DNA of 64,000 nt from Mrakia gelida (taxonomy: Eukaryota > Basidiomycota > Tremellomycetes > Cystofilobasidiales > Mrakiaceae). The position numbers and the translations under genes are program-made. Below the pieces are notes generated by a model, which was given only the letters and a program-made list of their open reading frames with translations, was not told the DNA's origin and did not search any database. Below are positions 37,895 through 48,935 of this stretch, piece by piece (position 1 is the stretch's first letter; the number at the start of each line of letters is the position of its first letter). The stretch spans positions 1,426,001 to 1,490,000 of the forward strand of contig BRON01000007.1 of the NCBI GenBank assembly GCA_024345305.1. The letters are read 5' to 3'.

Positions 37895-38117
37895 AACGAA
37901 GTGAAGCGTCAGTTCGGACAGACGCGTCGCGATCTCGCCTTCTTTCTTTCTCGAGCAAGCCAGCTACTGGGGCAGACGTATTGACTCACAGTACTTGTAG
38001 GTTAGTGATCAAACCCAATATATACGACTTGAGGAAAAAGGGGTGTAGAGACGTGTTCAGAGAGGTTTGGGGTTGGTCGATTTGAGGAGGGATGAAGGGA
38101 GGGGAGGTTGAGACGCG
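37895..38117 (-). pseudogene. Decayed inverted copy of a permease-gene segment (two introns and a small exon)
   Basis: The reverse complement matches 47071-47287 of the MFS permease gene almost base for base over about 220 bp. Shared blocks include ACCTCTCTGAACACGTCTC, TTTCCTCAAGTCGTATA, CCAGTAGNTGGCTTGCTCGA and GTCCGAACTGACGCT. The donor GTGAGT, the GACGCGTC palindrome and the CTGAC branch site are kept. The exon between the introns has lost bases and reads into a stop, so it cannot encode LVYVGFGFSNLQSI. No other permease exon is found beside it, so this is a fragment, not a gene. Confidence 0.8.
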
Positions 38118-38670
38118 TTGAAAGAAGGAGGAAGGAAGGTTCGCGATGCGGAAGGGGTGCGATTAGGTTCGGATTTAAGATGAGTTTTGTCTGCGTGTAT
38201 GAGAGAGATCGGAAGTGAAAGCTATCATCGAGATCGCGAAGGAGCGAGAGAAAACGAAGAAAAGACGCGACGGCGTCGACGGATCGGTTCCGGAGGATCG
38301 AACGAGGCGATAGGCTCGCTTGGTTTGCAGGGCCGTGATCTCTTTGAAAGATGCTGTGGGTAGAGATGAGAAGAGGGTCAGTGAAGGAGAACTTGACAAG
38401 AAAACGAGAGGAAGAGGGGAGAAGACGGAAACCGCGTGAACTGACGAGACGAGGGGAGAGATCAGACGAAAGCTGACGGAGGACATGGCGTGAGGGAGGA
38501 GGTCGTGTCGTGAAAAGCGTGCTTCATGAGGAGGAGAGAGAGTCCACGAAGATGGCATGGATTTCTGGAGAAGAGGGGAAAGGGAAAGGCCTTGTCAGCT
38601 GAACGGATCGACGCGTCGAACTCGACGACGCAGGATCACGAGATACGAGAGGGAGGGTCGAGAGCGAAGT
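38118..38670. other. Intergenic 3' of the second BTB gene with splice-like signals
   Basis: On the minus strand, after the BTB stop, a donor-like GTATCTCG near 38652, a CTGAC branch and acceptor near 38572, and another CTGAC...CACAG acceptor near 38352 look like introns of a spliced 3' UTR. The open frame across 38175-38558 has no recognisable domain. Confidence 0.35.
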
Positions 38671-39953
38671 CTAGAGGGATCTGTCGAACTGTTTTTGTTT
38701 GGGAAGGTAGAGATAACAATCAGTCAGAGAAGACGCCGAGAGGGCAAAGACGTGTCGAGACGCATGGACTCACCTGCTTCAGCTCCTTCTCCAGCCGCTT
38801 GACGATCAACTCCTTGCAAGCGGTCTTACCTCCCCAAGGCGAGGGATCTCGGAGCATCAGAAGAAGGACCGCTCTGTAGTTGAGACAGCTCTGATCCAGC
38901 TTCGGAACCCATCGCTCGAGGAAGGCGTTGCTGGCGGCTGTTCTGCAGTCGTCGTACTTCTCACAGGAATCGACGTGGCACGGGTCGTCGAAGATCGGGA
39001 ACCTGTAGGCGAACATTCCCTGAAGGTGGAGTCCTCTCTGAGAGATCCTGAAGAGGCGCGTGACTGGATACGCGAGACGAGGGAGGACGAGACGTGAGGA
39101 AAGCATGATCAAGGGAAGCAGAACGCAGCGACGCGCAAAACGAACGAACCGTCGTCCTTGTCCAATCCTTGGTATTCCCAGCCCGTTGAGCTCTCGTCAT
39201 CCTGAGCTTTTTCTTCCAATGCAGCGATGTTCTCGTTCGATTTGGCGAGGAGGTAGAAAGCCTTCGGGAGCGACCTCGAAACCTCAAACCTGTTTCCTAG
39301 CTCGATGATTCGAAGGATGTCGACCGGATCGCGACCGGCGACGAGACCGTGTCGAATCAGGTCTGTGTTATTGAAGGAGGGAGTGAGGAGTTCGTCGGCC
39401 TTTCTGATGAGGAGATCGGCGGCGAGGATAGAGAGGTCGATGAACTCGTACTGAAGAGACCCGGCGCGCGTCAGCCTCGACTCGCTTCGAAACGACGAGC
39501 AGCGACTCGAACTGATGCATACCTTGTCCGTCAGATAGAGAAGACCATAGAGATCGTCGAAGGAGATGGGTTTGAGGGTGAAGGAGCTAGGGAACGAGCA
39601 AAAAGACGCGGTTAGCTTCACGGCGGACGCTCGAAGCTCGACGTGGCTGCAGAGATCTCGACTCACACTCCAGTGTACAGAGCAGCGAGCATGACCTCCC
39701 AAGCACCCACAGCATCTTGATGGAGCTCAACAGTCGCGATTCCTTCCTCCTCCTCCTTGAACGAAGGGAGCTCGACAGCATCCTCGGCGTCGTCTCCTCG
39801 TTCTCCCCTCTCCCTCCCGACTTCGAATATATCCTTGAACACGCTCGACTGACTCTCCAAGACTCCTCGATGAACCTTGAAGTCTGTATCTTCGACCTGG
39901 AGGATGATGTTGCCGTCCGAGAAGTAGAAACGATCCGATTTCGAGTTGAGATT
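38671..39953 (-). CDS. BTB/POZ domain protein (second paralogue, start codon not found)
   Basis: Role as for other fungal BTB-only proteins: unknown, possibly CUL3 adaptor. The conserved BTB start SKSDRFYFSDGNIILQVEDT then DFKVHRGVLESQSSVFKDIF is clear on the minus strand. Later exons give LPSFKEEEEGIATVELHQDA, the 39.54-kb exon SFDDLYGLLYLTDK, then FIDLSILAADLLIRKADELL, ILRIIELGNRFEVSRSLPKA and FPIFDDPCHVDSCEKYDDC, ending KRLEKELKQ then FDRSL and TAG at 38671-38673. At the 5' end the frame meets a TAG (39954-39956), which could be an intron acceptor. No upstream exon with an ATG joins in phase, so the N-terminus is missing or mutated. It lies head to head with a broken gene. Confidence 0.7.
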
Positions 39954-40070
39954 CTACACAAGCTCTTCTGTACGAGAGAGGTGAGTCCTAGCTCGTTCCT
40001 ACGACTTCAGCTTGGTGGCGAAGCTGAGCTCGAGCTCATCGCCTCCTCCGCTCCCTTCCTCTCCTCTCAG

Positions 40071-40897
40071 GATCCCTCCTTCCAAAGCCATCTCCACCCT
40101 TACCTCGCTCTCACCCAGATCAAGAATCTCACCTTCTTCCTCGAGGATGGAGATGTCCCCTCCGAATTCTTCGACACCCTGGAACCCATCGAGATCAACC
40201 AAAGTCGCTTGGGACAGGCCTCCTCCCCACCTCTCCCTCTTCATTCCCTCACCATCCTTCTCAGAGTGCGACCTCCTATGCTCTGTTACGTGATGTTCAG
40301 GAGCCTCCTCCACCTCGTCGACCCCATCGACTTTCGTTTGGAGGGATACGGTTCTGACTCGGAGGACGACGAGGTGTTCAACGAGGAGGAAAGGCCGGGT
40401 CTCCCTCTGCTCGACTGTTACGAGCTCGACTGGAAACGACTTCGACACCTAGTCCTCAAGAAGGCAGGACTCAATAACCTCCTATGCGACTTCCTTTCCC
40501 ATCCCGATCCAACCTTCGATGTCCAGTACGACTTCACCACGACGGAACCGTTCTCGAGGCTCTGGTTCTCATCATCGGCGACGCTTGAGACGGACCTCGA
40601 GCCCACGAAGGTGTACAAGGAGCAAACCGCTTCGGGTTCGTGGTCGTTGGGTTGGAGAGGATGGAGATCTTGGTGCCGACGGAGGAAGGCAAGGAGTACG
40701 TCTTGAATCGTCTTCGAGAGGAGTGTGTGGAGAACTTTGGGGAGGTTGGTTGGGAGAAGATGCGAACGAATCTCGAAATCGTCGTAGTTCCAGCTTCCAG
40801 CTGTGAGTATCTGTTCTTCCGTTTCGTTTACGTTGTTGTTGGCGTCTGGGATAGAGCTGACGGCTCGTTCTCGCTGCTCGTGTTCGATCCTCCAGAG
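40071..40897 (+). pseudogene. Broken leucine-rich/F-box-like gene fragment
   Basis: The plus strand has a well-biased frame from a CAG acceptor at 40070: HPYLALTQIKNLTFFLEDGD, LHSLTILLRVRPPMLCYVMF, RLEGYGSDSEDDEVFNEEE, CYELDWKRLRHLVLKKAGLN. This resembles the C-terminal leucine-rich part of basidiomycete F-box proteins, but no F-box or start codon is present upstream; the adjoining sequence is the antisense of the BTB gene. Around 40625-40645 the coding signal jumps frame (from LETDLEPTKVYKEQTA to FVVVGLERMEILVPTEEG) with no usable splice sites between. A last intron (40803-40895) joins T to AG and so creates TAG. Truncation plus frameshift suggest a pseudogene; a sequencing error could explain the shift alone. 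Confidence 0.45.
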
Positions 40898-41542
40898 ACG
40901 CGACGTCCCTCCCCTTCCTCCGAACTCGCAACCCCTCTCCTCTCCCTCTTCACCACCCACGAACCCCATCTCCTATCCGCCTACCACCAAATCAAACTTC
41001 CTCGACGTCTCAAACGTCCTTCCCAACGGCTTCCTCCCTCGCGTCCAGTCACGTCGGTCGCGTCTCGGATCGTCTCTTTCTTGCACTCGAGCTTTCATCA
41101 CGAGATTTCATGAACAAGCTTTGCTTCTATTCCACCTCCGGTGTCTCTCTGACGGAGAGTCCCAAGAGCCGAAGCTCGAGTTCAGCTGGTCTATCGACGC
41201 GTCGCGAATCGATCTCGCAGGTCAGCTCAGAAGACGCTGCTCTCCCTTCTTCCCTCTCTTCGCGACCCCGCGCCACGACTGAGAGCCTTTTCTAAACGCT
41301 AGGGCTGACTCTGACCCAAGGAAATAGGAAGACAGAAAGTTGGAAGCTGCCGAACTTTCGGCTCCTGAAAGAGCTGCGACGTCGCCCGACCCCAAGTCGA
41401 ACCTCCTTTCTTCTCCTCCCTTCCTCCCATCGCCCACCCACCTGTCTGCTCGTTTCTCCCCCATCAGCTCCACCTATCTCTCATCACCTCTACACCAACC
41501 GATACTCAAACCCCAGAGAGCACGCCATCTCTAACGGCCATC
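40898..41542. other. Intergenic upstream of the RAP1GDS1-like gene
   Basis: No supported exon. Two GACGCGTC palindromes or half-sites (near 41197) and pyrimidine-rich sequence before the ATG at 41543. Confidence 0.35.
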
Positions 41543-44500
41543 ATGAACACTCCTCCTCAACCTCTCGCCTCCCATCTCGCCATCCTCGCACGCTTGGAAC
41601 TCCTTCATCAGTCAGGGATCCTCTCGTCCTCCTTCGAACCGGGAGGGGAACCTCCCGCTCTCCTCATCGAGCACGATGCTGTTCCTTTGGAGTTTGATGA
41701 GCGGGAGAAGCTGGAGGAGGAGGCGAAGACGGAGGGAGCTCGGGCCAAAGCAGCAGGAGGGGGAGGAGGGGGAGGGAACGAGGCTTGGAGGGAGGTTGGA
41801 GAGTTGTTGAGATTGCTCGGAGATGGATTGAGAGATGGTGAGCCACATCCCCTTCTTCTCGTCTCCGTGATAGCACTTGTAATGGATGTGAAAGGGCGAA
41901 GCGAGGGCGTTGCTGGCGAAGGGAGGGAAGGAAGGAGCGAGCTCGCGATTTGTGAGCTCGCGTGAAAGTGCTCGTTCGACCGTAGAGATCGCTAGGACGA
42001 GGCTTCCGAAGGTCGTGTACTCCCTTCCCTACGCCTTGGAAAGCTGCAGGGCAGTCATCCTGTAGATAAGCGCGAGAGAGGGGCGAGGGGAGGCGAGATG
42101 GTCGACCTTTCGTTCTGCGAGCTTCCCTCCTCCTTCCTTCCCTCCATCTCTTCGAATCATCCGCCTCCCCGGGTACCATTCCAGCAGCTCTGTCACCAGC
42201 CTTGCATCGTGCTACACGTACTCTTCTCCTCGCATGCTTCAGCCTGCTCAAAGCTCGCGAACTGACCCTCAATTCTCGCCTCCTCTTCCTCCCTTCGCAG
42301 CGTCGCTCCGTCTTCCCCTGGGCCGAACCTCCCTCCCTCTCGCCCTCTCCGATATCCTTCGTCTCGCTCTCGAGAAACCTCCCTTCACCAGCTCCCTCTC
42401 CCCATCCTCCTCCGTCTCAACTCCTACTCCAACCACCGAATCGCCTGGCCTTCCATCGCGATCATCCACGCCCTGTCCTGAGGGAGACCAAGCCGACGCG
42501 ATCGTCGAGATCTGTCGAGTCGCTGGGAACATGTGTTTCGACTGTGGTGAGTCTACTAGTGCGAGGCAAGGTGAACAGTAGAACGGTCGAGGTGAAGAGC
42601 TCATTCCCTTCTCTTGTTTGACGCTCTCAGACGAGAATAGGACGTTGCTCCTCTCCCATCAACTCCCTCAGTCGCTCCTGGGTCTCCTCTCGATGCTCGA
42701 CTCGTCTCCCTCGTCCGTCAAAAACCACTACCCTCTCGTCAAATCGTCACTCGGAGCTCTTCTCAACATCTCACTCGAACATGGTTCGTCTGCCGTCCTT
42801 TGTTTCGAGAGACGTCTTCTCGAACTGACCTCTCCTTCGATTCAACAGAGGGAGTTCAAAGCCTCATCGCCGCGAGCGAGCACTCCATCGAGGCCGTCCT
42901 CTCGCTAGCCAATCAGCTCTACCTGCCTCTTGAATCTACAGGAGGGGAGTCTTCGACTGGACCAAGTCCCGAGGAACGAGCTACGATCTGCCTCTGGGCG
43001 TGGAAGACAATTCACGAGGTGTCGTTGCTCGGTCAGTTCTATCCTCTTCTCCTCGACATTCGCAGTATACTGACTCTCGCATCCCTTCTTGTCTCAGACC
43101 CTCCACCGACCTTCGATCCTGCATCATTCCTTCCTCTCCTCCTCCCACCCATCCAAGCCTTCCTGCCCTCAACCTCGACCTCAACTCCGTCGCAACCGTC
43201 CACTTCGTCCCTCCTCTCCCTCGACCTCCAGATCCTTTCCCTCTCCACCCAAACCCTTGGATCTCAAACCATCGCGTCGGAAGCCTTCCAACTCGAACTC
43301 TTCAACCATCCTTTCTTCCTCTCGTCCATCCTCGAGTTCATCGAACGCGTCGACCTCCCTCCGACGGCTCCTGCTCCTTCGCCAGCGGCCGAGGACGAGG
43401 ACGAAGACGACGACGATTCAGAAGACGACGAGGAGGATACTGGAAAAGCTCTCAGTCTCGTTAAAGGAACGCTAGTGTCGGTCGTGGTCGCTGTGATGGG
43501 AGAGGACGAGGTCGGGGAGTTGGTCCTTGGAGGCGAGAGCGAGGAGGGAGAAGGGAAGGGATCTGGAGGGAAGGAGCTGAGAGAGGTGCTGGAGCGTTGG
43601 GTCGGGTTGGCTGTGCCGAAGGAAGAGGGAGGAGAGGGGAGGGAGGACCTGGGAATTTGTGCGGTCTTGAGTTTGGGGAACTTGGCGAGGAACGGTGAGT
43701 GAGACGCGTCGAAACTTCGTTGCTCGTCGCGTTTGACCTGACCTCGTTCGCTTTCGTTCATTCAGAGTCAAACTGTATCGCTCTCCTCTCTTCTCCTTCA
43801 CCTCTTCTCTCTCGGATACTCCCTCTCCTTTCGCCGAAGACGGATCTCAAACTCCAACACGGTCTCGGTGAGTCGAGTCGAATCATCCCTCGTCGTCTCT
43901 TTGCGTTCGCGACTGATCAAATTGGATTTCTCATTCGCAGTCGGTCTCCTCAAGAACCTCGCTATCCCAGACGCCAACAAACACATCCTCGGAGCCGCTC
44001 GCGTGTCGGAACTCGTCGTCGAAATGGGCTGTCTCGACAAGGAGAGAGACAACGTCGGAAGCGTTCAGGGTGGAGCCATCGGTATCCTCAAGTTCCTCGC
44101 TAAGGGATCTGGTAGGTTGCGTATCATGTCACACGATCACGACTTTACCGAAGCGCTGACCAGCTGCTTTTACTCTCGACAGTCGACAACGCTCTTCGAA
44201 TCACCCTCCCTTCCTCCTCCTCCACTTCGTCCCCAGCTCTGCTCCACACCATCATCGCCTTCCAAATCCGCTCAGCCGATCCAGCACTCAAGATGGAGGC
44301 AGCTCGAACGCTCGTTCACCTCGTTCGAACGCTTTTCTCAACATCAGCAGGTCACGTCGAGTCGGATGCGAAGTTGGAGGAGGCTCGACTGGCTTTGAGC
44401 TCGAGTCGACCCGTCGTCGATGGGCTCGTCGCGCTCGTCCGCTCAGGAGCCGAAGGAGGATATCTCGGACTGGTTGGCGAGGGAGTGATGGGTCTGGCGG

Positions 44501-44970
44501 TGCTTGCGAGCTCAGGGAAGGAAGCGGGTGAGTTTTGCTCGACGCGTTTCTCGATTCTCTGCTATCTCGACGCCCGCTCATTGGCTCCTTCGGTCTTTTC
44601 TCCGGCTTCTCCCACAGCTTCGCTCGTCTCCGCCTCCCTTCTCCATCAGCTCCCAGCTCAACAAGCGGACGCCTCCGTCGCGGTCGATCCCTCCTCGTCC
44701 TCTCCTCCTCCTCCTCCTCCAACACTTCCTACCCTCGCGACTCTCACCACCCTCCTCAGCCTACCCACCACTCCCTCAGCGCTGAAAGGAAACATCCTCT
44801 CTCTGCTAGGCGCCGCCGGTCGAGGAGGGGGGAAGGAGGACTTCTCGAGAGCGTTGGACATCGCTGAAGCGGAGGATGACGGGGGTCTCCGAGACGCGAG
44901 AGAGAAGGCGAGGAAGATCTTGTATGCTGGAGGAGTTGAGGGATCAGGAGGAGAAGGGAAAGCCGTATAG
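41543..44970 (+). CDS. Armadillo-repeat protein, RAP1GDS1/SmgGDS-like
   Basis: SmgGDS proteins bind prenylated small GTPases (Rho, Rap, Ras) as chaperone and exchange stimulator (family knowledge); the fungal role is little studied. The ATG at 41543 gives MNTPPQPLASHLAILARLEL. After several introns, armadillo-type helices follow: ENRTLLLSHQLPQSLLGLLS, LVKSSLGALLNISLEHEGVQ, ATICLWAWKTIHEVSLL, then LGICAVLSLGNLARNESNCI, VGLLKNLAIPDANKHILGAA and MEAARTLVHLVRTLFSTS. The middle has a long acidic loop (EDEDEDDDDSEDDEED, about 43.4 kb). The C-terminus ends with NILSLLGAAGRGGGKEDFSR and stop TAG at 44968-44970. The pattern SLGNLAR...N and GLLKNLAIP...NK is what points to RAP1GDS1 rather than importin or VAC8. 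Confidence 0.75.
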
Positions 44971-45292
44971 TTACTGTAGTCTACATTTTTCTCTCCGATG
45001 CAATTTGCGACCGATAAGATCACCTCCTTCGCAGCTCGAGACTCAAATAGAACGTCCAACTTGGCGAGACCTCTCCTTCGAAGCGCGCACGGCGACTCAG
45101 GAAAACAGTCTTCTCTACAAAACGGACCCACGGGGTGATGTTGTTCTCAAAGATACGACGGGGGAAGCCGCCCTTTCATTTGGTTTTGCTTCGGAACAAG
45201 CTTCTGAACTTTTCGTTCTCGACTAGCAAGTTCTCACACGACCACCACCCACCCTCCTCCCACCCTTCTTCTCTCTCTCATCTCCGCCAGTC
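44971..45292. other. Intergenic: RAP1GDS1-like 3' end / permease promoter
   Basis: No exon signal; CT-rich 60 bp precede the permease ATG. Confidence 0.4.
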
Positions 45293-48200
45293 ATGTCATC
45301 TCCCATCGATCTGGAGAAGAAGACCCACCCTGCCTCTGGGTCAGACGAGGATCTCAAGGCCGACATCCTCGACCTCGCGGACGCTCTCCCCGTCGAAAAG
45401 AGGGAAAAGGTCGAGGAGGTGCTTCACGACGAGAAGGTCACATCTGAGGAGGAGTTCACGAGGATCAGGAAGAAGGCGGATTGGATCTTGCTTCCTCTTC
45501 TCTGCTGCACTTACGGTGAGTGCGACTTTGTGCTCGGTCCGGACGAGATAACAAGAGCGAGCGAAGGGAACGGAGGGGAGAAGGAGGAGAGTTTCGACCT
45601 CGCTCCCCTGCTCGTTTATCTTGCGTGCCTTCGAGTCGTACTCACTCTCTCGCTCTCTCTCTTCGGTCTTCGCCTTCTTCAGGTCTTCAATATGTCGATA
45701 AGAACGCCCTCTCCAGCGGTGTCATCTTCGGATTGAAGTGAGTTTGTTGAGCTCGTCCGGCTGAGGTTCGCGTCGCTGATCGTCGGTCTTTTCGGTTCTC
45801 CTTCTCTGCGTTTCCTCTCTCTCAGGAAGGATACTGGACTCGTCGGACAGCAATGTGAGTAGCTCTGAGGCCAAAAAAAAACCGTCTTTTCGAAGGTCGA
45901 CGCGTGCTGATCCGTCCTCGCTCCTCGCTCTATCTCGCGGTCCGTCCAGACGCTCTCCTTACCACGATTTTCTACATAGGATACCTCGTTGCCGAGTTCC
46001 CTATGGCGTACATTATGCAGAGGATGCACTTGGGAAAGAGTGAGTCCTCTATCTCGCGAATCCACGTTCGCGGTCGCGTTTTGTCGCACTGACGCGGGAT
46101 CCCTCCTCCAGCTCTTTCCGTCTGCGTCACTCTTTGGGGAATGATGGTTATGCTCCTAGCCGCGTGTAAGAACTGGGCTGGTCTTGTGAGTGTTTTTGTA
46201 ACATTTTCAGGGAGGGGGAGGAGCCGGGGGAGCAATCGCGCTCGGCGCTCCTTTTTTCGACAACCACTCCAAGCTGACTTTCTTCTCTGTTCCTCCAGAT
46301 GGTCGTTCGAGCTCTGCTCGGAATCTTCGAGGCCACCGTCACTCCTGGATTCATCCTCATCGTCGTACGTTCGATCATTCATCGACTCCTCACGCGCTCG
46401 TCCTGTCGCTCGTGGCTGAAGCTTTTTGTCGACGCTTTCCAGGCTTCTTGGTACAAGACCGAGGAGATGGCCACTCGATCTCTTGGATACTACGCTATGA
46501 ACACCACCTTCGCCGCTATCTTCGGACTCATCATCTACGGCCTCGCCGATTACACGCAGGATCACGGATCGATTGCTGGCTGGAAGGTCAGTTTGCGTTT
46601 TGCTTCGATCAATGGTTTGAGCAACCCCTCGTCTTCCTTCGATCCGTACTGAAAGTCCGCTTTCCTCTTCCCAAAGGCCATCAACCTCTTCCTCGGAGCC
46701 TGCACCGTCGTTCTCGGTATCGTTCTTTGGTTCTTCTTGGGAACTCCCGAGGAAGGTTCGTTTGACGCGACCTCGCGTCTCGTTCTTTCCTTCGCTCTCG
46801 CACTCACCCCTGCTTCCGCTGACTCATCATTTCTCTTCTACTTCTATAGTTACCTGGCTCACTCCTGCTGAGAAAAAGATCGCCAAGGCTCGAATCCTCT
46901 CCAACGCTTCTGGATCTGGAGACGGAGGAAACGCTTCGAAATGGGACTGGCAGCAGGCTAAGGACACCTTCAAGGATCCTCAGCTCTACATCTTCATGCT
47001 CTTCAACGTCGTCGCTACTATCCCCTCGGGCGCTCTTGGAACTTTCGGATCTCGTGAGTTCTCGCTCGTCCGCGCGTCTCGACCTCCCCTCCCTTCGTCC
47101 CTCCTCCTATCAATCAACCCAAACCTCTCTGAACACGTCTCTACACCCCATTTCCTCAAGTCGTATACGTTGGATTCGGATTTTCTAACCTGCAAAGTAT
47201 CGTGAGTGCAGCCCGCCCCAGTAGTTGGCTTGCTCGAGAAAGGCGAGATCGCGACGCGTCCGTCCGAACTGACGCTCACTTCCTTCGTCTTGCTTCCAGC
47301 TCTACGGCCTTCCCTCGTCGGCTCTTCAGCTCACCTGGATCATCATCTGCGCTGTTCTCATCCACTACTACCCCAAGTTGAAGGTAAGCCTCGTCTCTTC
47401 GAGTCTCGCCGAGTTCCGCCTTTCGCCGTCGCATTTGCTGACTTGACCCTCCGACTTCAGTTCCCTCTCTGCATGTTCTCGGTCTGCGTGCCCTTCTCTG
47501 GGTTCCTCGCCATCGGTCTTCTCCCCGCTGATACCTGGAAGTGGACGTTGGTGAGTGATTGTCTGCCTTAAAGCTTCTCAAACGCGTCGAGACCTCGTTC
47601 CGCGCCTGACCACTTCTCTTCCCTCGTTCTCGTCTCCTTCTCACAGTGGGCACTCTACCAGATGCAGTTCACCTTCACCCTCGTATGTACTGCTTCTCCT
47701 CACACCTCAGAGTCTCAATCGCAAAGCGCTGACGAGAAAACGCGGGAACAGCCAACTTTCATCGCCTGGGTGATGGTGCCTTCAAACGTCGCTGGGAGGA
47801 CAAAAAAGAGCGTCGTGTCCTCGTGCACCTTCGTGGCATATTGTACAGGGCAGATGATTGGGAGCCAGACGTTCCGGGCGAAGGATGCGCCAAGGTACGA
47901 GCTCAAAGAAGCGAAGGGGAGCGGGAGAGGAGGAGGAGAAGACGAGACGCCAGCCCCTCGCCTCTCCCAACTCGAATGCGCTGACAGGTCCTCCTCTCTC
48001 AACCTCCAGGTACCTTACTGGGTTGACCATCACCTCCGCTTTCTACGGTGTTGAGTTCCTCGTTGTGAGTCCCTCGCGTCGCTATTTCTCTCTCGACCTT
48101 GTCGACGCGTCGCTGATCGCCTTCATCGATCCCTTCCCTTCTCAGCTCGGAGGATGGTGGGCTTACTACGTCTACGAGAACAGGCGACGAGACCGAGTTG

Positions 48201-48554
48201 CCGCCGCCGCTGGAATCACTGAGGAGGAGCGACTCAGGCTTTCCAAGGTGCGTCGCGTCTCTCCTGTCCGTCGAACGCGACCACCGACTTCTGACCTCCA
48301 TCATTCCCGACTCTTTGAACTTTCTCTTAGATCGCCGGAGCCCTCGACCAGACCGATATCCGTGAGTCCCACAGCTTCTCGAGAGAAGACTGAGAAGACA
48401 GAACGGAGAAGTGCGGAGGGGATGAGCGTTGGAGGAGAGGAGAAGAGCTCGACGCGTTTTCGTCCCTCGTCCTTCGGATTTGATCAACTGACCGCTCTCC
48501 CTCCTTCTTGTTTCCCCTTCCTCAGAGAACCAGCACTTCAGGTACTCTTGCTAG
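45293..48554 (+). CDS. MFS transporter, allantoate permease (Dal5) family
   Basis: Proton-coupled major-facilitator permease of the anion:cation symporter group; relatives take up allantoate, ureidosuccinate, dipeptides or vitamins at the plasma membrane, so the substrate is open. The ATG at 45293 starts a hydrophilic tail (MSSPIDLEKKTHPASGSDED). The family signature follows: RIRKKADWILLPLLCCTYGL, QYVDKNALSSGVIFGLKKDT, QYALLTTIFYIGYLVAEFP, VRALLGIFEATVTPGFILI and SWYKTEEMATRSLGYYAMN. The central loop has EVTWLTPAEKKIAKARI. The second half includes FGSLVYVGFGFSNLQSI, WALYQMQFTFTLPTFIAWVM, SNVAGRTKKSVVSSCTFVAY and GQMIGSQTFRAKDAPRY. The tail ends QTDIQNQHFRYSC, stop TAG 48552-48554. About fifteen introns; the 41-nt exon at 47161-47201 sits in the block duplicated near 38 kb. 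Confidence 0.88.
47071..47287 (+). repeat. Permease-gene segment with an inverted copy at 37895-38117
   Basis: Covers the end of one intron, a 41-nt exon (VYVGFGFSNLQSI) and most of the next intron. The acceptor TCCTCAAG before the exon is atypical, and the upstream intron lacks a clear CTGAC (it has CTGAACAC). This copy is the functional one because the exon fits the permease family. Confidence 0.75.
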
Positions 48555-48935
48555 ATGCAGTCAAATCTTGCGTAGAGACGTGCGGCTCAAGGCGAGGGTC
48601 GAGACGAGGCGAGGAGGGAGGGGTTCATCTTTCATTTTTGGGTTCGAGCGTAACGGTTTTCTCTCTTTCGGTGGTTTCAAGTATAGATTTTGTAGAGGCT
48701 TGCTAGCATTAATATGTCCGTTGATATCTTCTACTCGAAGAGTCGAGGTGGAAAGGCAAACCGTCCAACGCGAACGAGAACCTCGATCCTCGCAGCGTCG
48801 ACTTGAAGTTGACCTCGTCCTCCCCTTCCCCTTCTTCCTTCACACCTCCCCCACCCAACCCAACCCAACAGGCTTCCCCCTTTTTGCCGTCACAGAGAGA
48901 TCCTCCTTCCTCTCTTCCACCTCCTCCCCTCCACG
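48555..48935. other. Intergenic: permease 3' UTR / SEC3 promoter
   Basis: No supported exon. Pyrimidine-rich sequence with CCCAACCCAACCC repeats about 80 bp before the SEC3 start. Confidence 0.4.

Noticed and set aside
39717..40070. Plus-strand extension of the leucine-rich fragment to the left, including a GTGAGT donor at 39981.
   Set aside because: The left part is the exact antisense of the conserved BTB core, so I treat it as a shadow even though an 89-90-nt intron could join in frame.
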